Shown here one piece after another: positions 1-10,926 of a stretch of DNA of 64,000 nt. Each line of letters opens with the position of its first letter. The stretch's first letter is position 1. The stretch comes from Sabethes cyaneus. Taxonomy: Eukaryota > Arthropoda > Insecta > Diptera > Culicidae. The position numbers were made by a program, and so were the translations under genes. The notes beneath the pieces are model-generated. The model had not been told where the DNA came from. It did not search any database and saw only the letters and a list, made by a program, of their open reading frames with translations. The stretch spans positions 55,221,544 to 55,285,543 of the forward strand of contig NC_071354.1 of NCBI RefSeq assembly GCF_943734655.1. The letters are read 5' to 3'.

Positions 1-1407
1 TTTCTTCTGAAAGGTTGGGTTCCCCACCTTCTGGTTATGTTTGAGCACGCTAGTGATAAGATCTTAAAATACTATTAGAAAGCACGTGTTCAACGGATGA
101 AATGACAGCCATGTGAAATCGAGTACATATCTGAAAATATTAAATTTATTTCGATCCTATCAATAAACATCCAACATACTGCTGAGGGACAGAGGAGAAA
201 GAACATAAAATCGTGATTGAAAATTACAGTGGGTAACAATATTCCAAATAAGACAAGTACATATTTGGGAACATAAAAACAGATAATAATCAGAAGAGGT
301 ATTTCTGAGCGTCTTAGGAGTGTCAATTATGATTAATAAATAGTGGAAAAAGATTTTTAACTTTTCAAATGATGCAATAGTCGCATCTAGTAACAAATAT
401 ACATCCTGTTTGTCTGTTCAACGTCTAAAGAGAACCTGTAAATTGAGAATAAGTTTTCTTCTAATTCTTTCATTGATGCCGGAATAATAAACAATAAAAC
501 AATAAACTGAAAATATTTCTTCGTTTTTAAGCGCGAATTTTGTTAAAAAGATATAGTTTTCAATTCCTCATCATTTATTTCTGGTGCCCAAGACCGTTGT
601 ATATTGTACGCAGTGTTACCATTCAATTTACGACCAAATTCTCATCGACGATAAAACCAATTATTTACCCATTTAATTAAGTATAACATATTGGATTGAA
701 TATATTCTGCATGCGAAAATATCGATGTTGTGGCGATCAACGCTATAATTCTGAAGTAATCGATGGATTTATCACAATCAATTCGAAAACCAGCTTAAAT
801 CTGATTAAAAAAAACACTCGGCATTTAAATTACTGCGAATCAGTATATTAACATCGGAATTATACACTGCTGACGTTGAACTTTTCGGATTACGTCCGCT
901 AAATATTCAACACCATCAGCAGAGCGGAGGTTCAACAGATTTCTGTAGGATTTACAATCATTTCTCCAATGAATTTTATAGTATAGTAAAAGCTAAGCCT
1001 ACCAGATAGATGACAACAAACCCGTCTGTTTTAGCCAATATTTATCCAGAAGCTTATTTGCATACGCATTACCTATTCAAACAAGTTGCTCCCCGAATTA
1101 ATCCTTCTGATTTGTCAGCATCGTACCGCAGTGTCATCGTGTCATCGACTAGTTTACTGCTAGAGATGACATAGATGATGTGCCTCGTGCACTGTTTTCC
1201 GCAAATAAATCAATAAACAAATCTGTTTTCGTTCGCTCGGTTTCGCGGCTGTCCGTCCAGTAGGTACAGTGTCGACGGGTGGACAGGCGGATTTCACACG
1301 GCAGACGAAGCGCGCTACCGCATTCTACTGTTCAGAGCGCTGCAAGCTGGACTTTGACGGCTGGGTAAGCACGAACTTCCAGGCTGCTGCTGCTGCCGCT
1401 GCTGCCG
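1..1407. other. No gene seen; AT-rich DNA with a GC-richer island at about 1190-1380
   Basis: Mostly AT-rich sequence with only short chance reading frames. The stretch at about 1190-1380 is clearly richer in GC and ends in a sequence like a splice donor (CTGG followed by GTAAGC, GT at 1365-1366). It could be an untranslated first exon or a regulatory island, but no coding signal supports this. Confidence 0.3.
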
Positions 1408-3360
1408 CACGCTATGTCTGAAGGGTGCGATTATGCAACTTTGATGTACATAAAATTTTCTTTCACAACGTGTTAGTACAGGTCTTCACGATTCAGAATA
1501 TGCTAATTTAAAAAAAATCCATCGGGAAAAAATTGAAAAAAGTCAATTTGACTATTTTAGCTAAAATCAACCGGGTACAGGAGTATGCACTTATTTCATG
1601 ATAAAAAGTGTTCCGATTTTGTTCAAACTTTGTGGATTTGTTCTTTTTATGAAAATTAAGACCCGTATTTTTAATTTGGCGCTCCTGTTTCACCATTTTT
1701 TTAGCAAATACCTTTTAAAATAGTTGTTTAAAGAGTACCTCATTTTCCACTCGAAAGCCAGGTATTTGATGAAACAGGAACCGATCTGCATAATAGGGCT
1801 AGTGTCCCGTAACGCTAGAATGTGTCACCTTCTTTTGAATCCTTAACTTTTCCATGCCAATTTTGAATACTGACACGAAATCTTTAAATATTTTAATTTT
1901 TGTGCTTGATTAAATGAAAATTGTTAAATATGGAGAATTTCACTTGAAATAACTCGAAACAGTGGACCCGAACTCGAACTCGAAAAACTCGAACAGTGGT
2001 ATTAAAAAGAGTTGATTTTTGGCTAACTTCAACATTTTTATCGTGTGACATTCCCTAAATTTGCTATATAAACAAATACCAAATGACACAGTTTTGTAAA
2101 AAGAAAGGATAAGGCTTTCAAATTGAGTAAAACATTTTTGGAGCGTCCAAATCCAAATGTCGCCATATTAGATTATACCAAGAAATCGACTTTTTGTCAC
2201 ATCAATCGGTTTTATCTAAGATCTAAGATGACCGCTAACATTATTTCCGCTTAATTTGAAAGCGTTATCTTTCTTCTTTACAAAACTATTTGTAGTTTAT
2301 TTAATAGCAAATTTAGGATATATTACATTATGAAGTTGTCAGGATTTGCTAAAAATCAATTTTTTTGAAAACTGGTGAGCGAGGGGTCCACTGTTTCAAG
2401 TAGTTAAAAGTGTAATTCTAAGCTTTTAGTTATTTTCAGTGATCCAAGCATAAAAATTTCAATATTTAAAGACCCCTTGTCCGTAGTGGTCTCGTTTTAA
2501 CCCCCAATTGATACTCTTTTCTATTCATCGTTTGAACGGAGCAACCCTAGTTTCGGGAGATACGATTTTTCAAACATAGCACCTATTAAAATAAATACGC
2601 CCTTTTTAAAAATGATTCTTGAGCCTAAATGGTGCTAAATTCTGTGGAAGGTTCATATTTCCTCCTATTAAACACGTAGGTAACGTTTAGAATAAATAGT
2701 TCAAGTTTTATCACTTACCTTTTTCAAGTGGAACTGCTAAAATTTAAAAATTATGAAAATATGTTTTGTTCCGCCTTCAGAAAAACGTGAATACCTCAGC
2801 GAGATTTGAACATACGTCTATACTTTCTTCGGCAAAGTTGAAATTACGAAAATTTTAAATTTTTGCCGAATTCAATAAATTTTTGTAACCAAATATGACT
2901 CCAGACATGCCACCATAACTTTTTTATGAATGTATCAGATCTCAATGATTGTGAAAAAATAGTTAAGTACCTTGTTTCACCTACTTTAACATTTCTAAAA
3001 ATATTTTTTTAAATTTACTCCTGAAAAATGCCATTTTTTCATAAAACTCCAATGTGCGACCCCTAAATCGCGTCAACCAATGTTGACGTCATATAAAAGT
3101 TTTGTTGTGACATCCTAAGCTATCATTTGAGGGGTGAGTCCCCGGGTTTTCTGACATAGTGCTATTTTGGGACACTCTAGCGTACATCTGTACCCGGTAG
3201 ATATTAGCTAAAATAATCAAATTGACTTTTTTCAATTTTTTCCCGATGGATTTTTTTAAAATTGGCAAATTCTGAATCGTGAAGACCTGTACTAACACGT
3301 TGTGAAAGAAAATTTTATGTACATCAAAGTTGCATAATCGCACCCTTCAGACATAGCGTG
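1408..3360. mobile_element. Long inverted-repeat (foldback-like) element
   Basis: Bases 1408-1580 and 3188-3360 are inverted copies of each other over 173 bp with few mismatches, both ending in CACGCTATGTCTG. Further inverted pairs lie inside: about 1880-1975 pairs with 2385-2475, and about 2010-2110 pairs with 2240-2365, centred near 2180. The outer ends are flanked by TGCCG on both sides (1403-1407 and 3361-3365), a possible 5-bp target duplication, although the left flank is itself a CTG/CCG repeat. No open transposase frame is visible, so this is probably a non-autonomous DNA element. Superfamily unknown. Confidence 0.75.
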
Positions 3361-5980
3361 TGCCGCTGCTGAATGGTGTTTGCCTAACAACCTACAACAA
3401 CAGGTGACGCGTGGAGGGATTGCCAAACTGTCGTAATCTTGCCAGAGTGACGCAAACGCCAAAGTCGTCGAACTGGGTTTTTTTGGATCGATAAAGAATG
3501 CCAAATAGCAAAGTCTAGGAAAAAGTGTGGAAGATATATTCGGAAATAACCCATTAAAATTTGAGATAAACCGAGGAATTGCAAGCGTTATTTCTACTAT
3601 AATTCACTTTAACTAATAGAAAATGTGAGCAAAAATTAATAGTTAATTTTGACCAATAGACTGAAAGTTATACAATTGCAAAACACCCCGTTTACAGAAT
3701 GTTTTACTCGATGGCGTTTGCGTCACTTTACGCGAGAACGGAGCACTAAAATAGTATTCACCCCGACGCGACCGTCGTTCTGAGGGTGCGGTGTACTTTC
3801 ATAAATTGTTCATTTCACGTGCACTATGGACGCAATTTTCGGGCATCAGTCAAACGAATTAGATTAGCTCGTTTAGATAAACGGATTGTTTGAATGACTA
3901 TCTAATTGCTTCAATTGATACTGGATAAAAAGATAATCCGGTTTACTTTGAATGCATCGCCACGAGGTTTTTTAGATTAAATTGTATGCCTTATAAGCCA
4001 ATATTTATAAACTTTCGATTGTCCTTAGTGAGGAAAAAAAAATCTAAAGTTTAGGTCGGCTGTCGGGTGAGCCTCCCTTCGATCAATACGAGAACTCCGT
4101 AAAAAACAGTTTTTATCGAGTCCTCTTATTTTCTGCTGCTTATATCTTCAGGAATACCTGTTACTAATTTGAAATTCGCATTTCGTCTCTTGCTGTTCTC
4201 TGAATCTATTGCTTTAGTGCCCTTTAAATCAAATAAATCCAACTCACTATAAGCAGCTTTACGTACATCTAGATTTAGGATTTGATCTGAACGGTGAATT
4301 CGGAACGAGCTTGAACTGATCAAAAATTCTATATGTAATACTATCGTAAATCATCGTGCTCTAATGGCTTCAACAGGTTGTCAACGGTTAGCGCCCGTAA
4401 GAAAAGGATAGCGATCAAGAAATTTATATTTTACTACTTTGAAGCAAGCGTTTTGCAGCAGCTTTGCTCTGATGAAACTAATTTAACCTCCAACTGTAAG
4501 CATCCCCACAGTGAGCTTTTGATTCAACCCGACTTAATCAATATACAAATCTTTAGCATATACAATTAGTATTGTTAGTGACAGCTATTTTATTTTTAAT
4601 TCTAACTTTTGCAATTGAAAAGCGATTCAAAATATTTTACTAGCAGTACAAAATATCATTTTATTTTCAATATATTCCGAAAGGAATGAAAAACAGATAA
4701 AATATTTGTAATGTAAAAATCAAACGGATTCAAATCTTTGTAGTATACGAAAGGAAATGCAACAGTCCTGTGTTCCACAAGGAAGTAATGTAGGACCAGT
4801 TATTATTTCCTTACAGCAGTTTAATTTCCTTACAGCAGTGAAATAAAGATAGACTACAATTTAAAAAAAATTTTCTAATCTAATGTAGGGTAAAATATCA
4901 ATGGCCATATACCTAATTTCTTTAATAATGGTTGTAAACTTTAGACAAATTCTCTATCGCAACTAATTATTGCGTAATGTTTGTGAAGTTGTACACTTTG
5001 ATAGATTTACTAGATACTGTCATTATGCCAGGAATCGTCTAATGATAAAGTAGTTTACCTTACTTGTTCCTTTTTGATAATATGTTTTATTTGATGCTTA
5101 AAAGCGACTCTTCTGAGTTTGGGTGACCCCAAAAACCACCACTTCTGCTCGTTTTCGCTTTTAGAACTTTTTGTTTTGATTGTGAATGACTCTCTGGGTT
5201 AACATGGAAAGGTATCATAGTGTAACATTCCGAAAAGTTGAAAAATGCGAAGCAGTCAGATTTTCAGCGCAGATATCTCTTTCATTTCTTGACGGATTTT
5301 ATTTATCAGCAATACTTCTGGGCATCAAATTCATTTCATATATTTTAAGCCTCGATTTTAATCAATGCCACTAATATTTAATGACAAAATTACGAGAACT
5401 TTCTCGTAAATATCCGTTAGACTTGACTGTCAATCAATAATCATATTTCAATTTTTCAGATAGCAGCAGCAGACGTGCTCATGCACCTGCATCACATGAA
5501 CAACAGAGCTTCACTAACAGATCAGCCTCATGATTTGTTGTCTTTATCTAGGCGTTAATTATTTTTTTAACTGTTCTCTTTCCAATAGACGGAGGGAACG
5601 GTAGACGAAAATAATGAAATCAAGGGGTTTATACAGTATCCAAGCAAAGTGGGACAACACGTTTTTCCCTTTACGCGCATTGAAGCAAGCTATAATAGAA
5701 GCCAAAAGTTGTCGGACTCGAACCCAACGATTGGGTTTAGGATAAAAGTTTGTCCTTCACATCTTGTCCCATTCAATTTGCATGAAAAAAAATATTTTCC
5801 GGACCGTGTGCAATAGTCAACCCGAAACATGAACAGTTACATTAAAACCAAACGATCCTTTTCAGGGCTAATAAGAGTTAATATCGAAATTTTCTTCAAA
5901 ATTGAAGGTTACACAGGGAAACCTAGTAATATCGAACTTCCTTTATCTCCCAACTAGTTGCACCTCTAAGAATAATTCCT
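3361..5980. other. No gene seen; AT-rich unassigned DNA
   Basis: Only short frames without recognisable motifs. The one structural item I see is a perfect 15-bp inverted repeat (GTGACGCAAACGCCA at 3447-3461 and its complement at 3712-3726), which may mark a small decayed element. Confidence 0.3.
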
Positions 5981-6009
5981 CTATATTCGTTCTTGGACTA
6001 CTCGTCACC

Positions 6010-6480
6010 AATTCGTTAAGCGTCTCGACACACGCAGCTCGACTTTAACCTGGTCGAGGCATCTAGCACGTTAGATTGGTGCTGGTGGGGTTCTTGAAGA
6101 GAACGGATTTCACTGCTCAGTCGTCTGGCATCCTTGCGATGTGTCCGGTCCACCGTAGTCTCCCAACTTTCGCCACGTGTACGATGGGAATCTTTCTAAG
6201 TAATGCCTGCACTTCGTGGTTCATACGCCTACGCCACTCTCTGATTTCCGTTTGTACTCCGCTGCAACACCTTTCGTTCGAATATGACAAGTGCACGTAT
6301 GTCCTCCGTAAGCAAAGTTACTGTCTCAAGTCCGTAAAGAACTGCTGGTCTGATTTACGTTTCGTACATCGTCAGATTTGTGCGGCAGCGTATGCTCCTC
6401 GATTGAAATGTCTTGTGTCCTCCATGTCAGATCTCCTGCCGCTTGTACAATTGTTATCGGTTCGAATGCAAGTGAAACGC
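6010..6480 (-). pseudogene. RTE-type non-LTR retrotransposon fragment (C-terminal part of the RT protein)
   Basis: Read on the minus strand, this stretch gives broken pieces of the region downstream of the reverse transcriptase core in RTE-clade elements: a block like TMYETYIRPAVLYGLETVTL, then a block like ERKVLQR. A stretch like RTHRKDARR follows, out of frame, where these proteins usually read GHVARMPD. Stops and frameshifts interrupt it, so it is dead. The same blocks occur in the better-preserved copies at 30340-31790 (minus) and 45525-47547 (plus). No endonuclease or RT core is present here. Confidence 0.7.
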
Positions 6481-6481
6481 A

Positions 6482-6640
6482 GCCCCTTCTACTTTTTCTC
6501 CTCTTAACAAAACCGGCCCCCTTTTTATCAATAATCCTATGACTATATATGATGCCAAATTTGGTGGAGAACGGATCAGGAGTTCCGCAGTTATGGCGGA
6601 ATAAACAAAACCCACGTTCTCTTTTATATGTTTAGATTAT
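6482..6640 (-). repeat. Helitron-like repeat fragment
   Basis: The wording of this stretch (pyrimidine-rich block, then a region reading like GGTGGAGAACGG, then a TTATATG-type end) resembles the fragments at 38647-39060 and 39877-40078 and abuts the RTE fragment. It looks like the 5' part of a Helitron-like copy in reverse orientation. There is no coding capacity. Confidence 0.4.
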
Positions 6641-7169
6641 ATTATAAAGCCTTTCTGGAAAAATATTGCATTAAAACTGAAAATTATTCAAATTGTGTTT
6701 TCATCCTAATGTGAGAACCAAAGACTCTGCATTTTTTCAGAAGAAATGAAATTTTTTGTATAAATTAGATTTTGGTAATGCGATAACTTAAAAGAAAACG
6801 GATATTTCTGGCAAGAAAATGAAGGTTTCTGGTTTTGTCTGTCAAAAACAACCCATCTTTTGTATTTTAGAAAAATGATGCATCTCCAGTGCACCACGTG
6901 TGACGTATGCGAATGTAGGCTTTGTGAAACAGGTTTTGTTTGCTCGTTATAGCTTTTGATCGGATCATCTAATTTCAAATTTTTTGAAGCATTTAGAAGT
7001 TTTAAAATATACGTTTCTTTTTGTTGAAGACAGCATATTTTTTTCGCATGAAAGAAAAAAGACACAGCAAAATTGGAATCCAATGCATTTTTTGGCCAAA
7101 AAAGTGTCCCCGGTTGTGAAACGGAACATGCATGAAGAAGATAAGAAAATATAAAATAGAGAAGGAAAA
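6641..7169. other. No gene seen
   Basis: AT-rich sequence. The only longer frame (minus strand, 6706-7083) has no recognisable domain and is probably chance. Confidence 0.3.
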
Positions 7170-7937
7170 TCTTCTTATATATAAAAATGGATTTCTGTCT
7201 GTCTATCGGTATGTTCCTTATAGAATCGAAAACTACTGAACCGATCGGGGTGAAAATTTGAATGTGAGGGTTTTTGGGGCCGAAGAATGTTCTTATGATG
7301 GTTAGAGACCCCTCTATAACCCACTAGGAGGGGGGGCTCCCATACAAATGAAACACAAATTTCTGCATAACTCGAGAACTAATCAATCAAATGGAACCAA
7401 ATTTGGCATGTGGGGGTTTTTAGAGGCAAGATTTTTTTCTATGATGAATTAGGACCCCTCTACTTTTTAGGAGGGGCACCCATACAAATGAAACACAAAT
7501 TTCTGTATAACTCGAGAACTAATCAAGAAAATGTAACAAAATTTGACAGGTGGGTGTTTATACAGACAACAATTTTTTCTATGGTGAATTGAGACCCCTC
7601 CCTTCTTTAGGAGGAGAACTATGACCTCTCCCCTTTCAAGAGGAGGGGGGGGGGTTCCCATACAAATGAAATACAAATTTCCTCATAACTCGAGAACTAT
7701 CCAAGCAAATGGAACCAAATTTGGCGTGCGGGTGTTTTTGGAGGCAAATTTTTTTTATGGTGAATTGAGACCCCTTCCCTCTTTAGGAGGGGAATTATGA
7801 CCCCTCAGCCGTATAAGAGGGTGGGGCTCCCATACAAATGAAATACAAATTTCCCCATACCTAGAGAACTAACTATTCACGATTTATGTACAACACAGTT
7901 TAATTTGTGGCAATACGAAGTTTGTCGGGTCTGCTAG
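7170..7937 (+). mobile_element. Non-autonomous Helitron-like element
   Basis: The element begins TCTTCTTATATATAAAAATGG after an A and ends in GGGTCTGCTAG before a T. This matches the Helitron rule (5' TC, 3' CTRR, insertion between A and T). The interior is built of imperfect tandem units of roughly 130-150 bp, each containing a block like CATACAAATGAAACACAAAT and GAACTAATCAA-type text followed by a run of purine-rich 'GACCCCTC' sequence. No Rep/helicase frame is present. A second copy of the same family, interrupted by an RTE, ends at 47597 with the same terminus. Confidence 0.7.
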
Positions 7938-7991
7938 TATAATATAACAATCACTTAATAAAGGAAAACACCTTAAATACAAAGCTATATA

Positions 7992-8669
7992 CAGTGGACT
8001 CTCGGAAAAGTTAATCGATTGAGAATTAACTTGGGTCGATTAACTTTTCGATATATTAACTTTTCTGAGTAGTCCTAAGAGTCATTGGAAATGATAAACA
8101 CAAAAGCGAAAAATATATTCTCGGATACAGGATACACATTTTTAAGTATCTGGAAGTTGTAATGTAAAGAAATATGTAGCAAGAAAACATGAAATAATAC
8201 TTAGTGCCTTTCAGTAAATTTAAAATAGTCGGTTATACTAGTTTACTTTTGATTTTTCGTAGTCTACGACATCGTTTTGACAATGTTCGCGCTTATTTTT
8301 TGTTCCCTGCTGTTCCTTCTTTTGCATTTAAAATTCAATTTGAGTTTGCGCTTTTCCAATATGTTATCAAAAATCCTGAAGTAACTATGTGCCCGTATTG
8401 AACTCTTGCTACAACTGACCGGTACAAGAGATTAATTTCATCCCGGTTATGAAGTTGTGAAAAGGTGATAATAAACCGAAAAATGAGAAATGAAGATAGA
8501 AGGAAAACACACCTGTGTAAATGAACGCTTTGGACAACCAATAAATTCAAACTCTCAGAAAAGTTAAGCCAAAAATTAACTTTTTAGAGTGTTGCATGAG
8601 AGGTAATATTCGCTAAGCTTTTCTGAACAATTTACTTTTCAGAGAAATAACTTTTTCGAGAGTCCACTG
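7992..8669. mobile_element. TA-flanked pogo-like DNA element (non-autonomous)
   Basis: The ends are inverted copies beginning CAGTGGACTCTCG and ending CGAGAGTCCACTG, directly flanked by TA on both sides (7990-7991 and 8670-8671). Longer subterminal inverted similarity follows (repeated AAGTTAAT / ATTAACTTTT text). The CAGTGGAC terminus and TA target are typical of pogo/Tigger-type Tc1/mariner elements. No transposase is encoded. Confidence 0.75.
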
Positions 8670-8671
8670 TA

Positions 8672-9640
8672 CCAACTTCTTAATATCATTATCCAAATCT
8701 GAATTGCAATTAATGCATGGACAGAAAAGTTCGGCATCTCCAATAGTAGTTAGTTCGTAGTAGGTAGTTCGCCAATTATTTACTTCGCATGACGTCTTGA
8801 GTTCCCTCTTTGTCTCCTTTCTGCAAAGTTTTTTTTATATGTGGTTTTAACCAGTTGGTCATTCACCATTCTGCAAAGTTAAAAATTGTAAAATTGATTA
8901 TTTGAAAAGCCCAAATTCGTATTTATTGCAAATAACCCTGTTGTTCCGCACGGCACCAACACTGATTTTGATTATTTTTAGTACTAATGGACAAACTAGG
9001 CGATCTTCAAATTAACAAAACAAATCATCTAATAATGAATATCGTCAATTATGATATATATGGCCATTTTCGTAATCGAAGACTGTAGAAACGAATTAAT
9101 TGAAATCAATTCCAGAGATTCTTAAACTAGCATTTTAGGATTGTTAAAGTACCCGCTATTCATGAATAATATCTCTGAATTTATCGGCTAAAACAATTAA
9201 ATAGACTTCGAAAATTAATTAAACTTAACTATATACCAGTATAAAACAGTTCTAGGAAACCTTCAATTTGCATCAACAATTTGCAATTGTAATAACAGTC
9301 GTTAGTTTTCAGCCATTATTGAGGAGTTAAACAATAACATAGGGAGAAATCCTCTATGGCCGGACAGTCTCTTGTTTCACAAAAACAAAGATTAATAAAT
9401 ATTAACTGAAAGAATGAGAAAATAGTAAATTACAAGATCTCCTGGAGTCCCAATAATGACGTCTTTGTTTCAAAAGGTAACCAAATAAGAACTGTCAAAT
9501 GTTTCAACTATTTGAAAAAAAAACCTTTGTTATAGTATAACAAAGGTAAAAACGTTCCAAATGTTCCAAATGATTTTAATATACAAAGGAACAATGTTTC
9601 TGAACGTTGGCTTTTTTGAAACAGTTTTAATAGTCAGAAT
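8672..9640. other. No gene seen; contains a 25-bp palindrome
   Basis: AT-rich unassigned DNA. At 9523-9547 there is a near-perfect palindrome, ACCTTTGTTATAGTATAACAAAGGT. Its half-site (TATAACAAAGGT) also begins the repeats at about 55408 and 57403. It may be two element ends joined or an excision remnant. Confidence 0.35.
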
Positions 9641-9959
9641 AGTCAGACCGCGGCAGAGAGAATGTGTTCGGAATAATCGCGGAGTAAAAAGCTTCAAAAG
9701 TAAAGTGCCACCGTTGTTTATCCGGCTGAAAACCGCCAAATTATAATCCGTGAAGTTCACTTTAGTTCTGTGCACGTTATCCAGTCAGTGCGCATCGGAT
9801 TAGTTTTCGATTTTTGCGATCGAAAATTCAGCAAAATCGCTTTTGGTTTTTGCGGCCTTTGTTGTGCCTTGCTTTCAATTTGATTTTTGTTGCTGCCCGT
9901 GCTCGCCGATACGTATACCATAGCAGCCTGTTTTTTGCCATCCACTTCGCACACAAGAA

Positions 9960-10787
9960 ATGGCACATGCAATGCGTACCCCGCCTTCTGGTGTAAGCAA
10001 AACCACCCCGCAAGCGATAAAGCGATCCCGCACCGATTACCCGTCTAATGAGCAGCCTGTTAGAGACGAGAACGAGAACGAAAACCAAATTACGTTGCGT
10101 AGTATGTTGAGCGTGATGATGGCACAGTTCACACAGACCAAACAGCTGATCGATACAGTGCGCGGTGAGCTATGCAGTATTAATGACAAGATTGACGACG
10201 TGAAAGCGGAGCTGCAAGACGAAATCAAATCGCTGAAGCATGAGTGTACGGCCAAATACCAACACACGGATGCTGCTTTGTGCACACTTAGCGAGAGGGT
10301 TAACAGTGTAGCCCAAAAAATTGGTACATTGGAAAATCGGAATGAGCTGATAGTTAGTGGTATCCCGTTTCAAAGAGGTGAAAATTTGAACGAAACGTTA
10401 AGAGCAATCTGCAGACATCTGGCGGTAAATCAGTCTGTTATCCCTAAGACTGAAATACGACGCATGGGAACCAGAAATCAGCAGGAAGGAAACGGCCTTG
10501 TTGTCATCGAATTCGCACTGAAAACAATCCGTGACGAGTTTTACCGTGCTTATCTGCGTAAGCGGGATCTCACGCTAAGACATGTTGGACTGGACTCGGA
10601 TCGCCGCGTGTACATCAACGAAAGCTTGACTCCTGAGTCGCGCAAGGTGAAATCGGTGGCTCTACGGCTGAAGAAGATCGGCAAGCTGAAAATGGTGTTC
10701 ACCAAGGGAGGAGTCGTTTTCGTAAAGCGAACGTTTGATGGCCCCCCCATTGCGGTTTGGTCAAAGGAAGAGCTGGATATATTGTAA
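9960..10787 (+). CDS. ORF1 protein of the non-LTR retrotransposon (nucleic-acid-binding, coiled coil)
   Basis: A 275-residue protein starting at ATG and ending in TAA. The N-terminal 50 residues are basic and polar. Residues roughly 50-125 are a heptad-rich, charged helix likely to form a coiled coil (ENENQITLRSMLSV, then repeated K/E/L spacing). The block ENRNELIVSGIP at about 127-138 begins an RRM-like fold, as in ORF1 proteins of L1/CR1/L2-type elements and in baculovirus FP25-like proteins. The C-terminus (VYINESLTPESRKV, then KKIGKLKMVFTKGGVVFVKR) is the basic domain typical of that group. The expected role is to coat the element's RNA and act as a chaperone in the ribonucleoprotein. I see no zinc knuckles. 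The frame is intact and different from that of ORF2, so ORF2 needs reinitiation or its own start. Confidence 0.8.
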   Translation: MAHAMRTPPSGVSKTTPQAIKRSRTDYPSNEQPVRDENENENQITLRSMLSVMMAQFTQTKQLIDTVRGELCSINDKIDDVKAELQDEIKSLKHECTAKYQHTDAALCTLSERVNSVAQKIGTLENRNELIVSGIPFQRGENLNETLRAICRHLAVNQSVIPKTEIRRMGTRNQQEGNGLVVIEFALKTIRDEFYRAYLRKRDLTLRHVGLDSDRRVYINESLTPESRKVKSVALRLKKIGKLKMVFTKGGVVFVKRTFDGPPIAVWSKEELDIL

Positions 10788-10926
10788 CTATGTTTTACCG
10801 ATAACTTTTGAAGTTTTTTATGTTTAATATTGACTAATTGAGTGAATACTGTTTAAATGTGATATAAGCTAAAATGTCTATTGTAGTAGTTTTGCAGCCC
10901 CCTAAAAACTGTTTCCCGTTTTTCAC

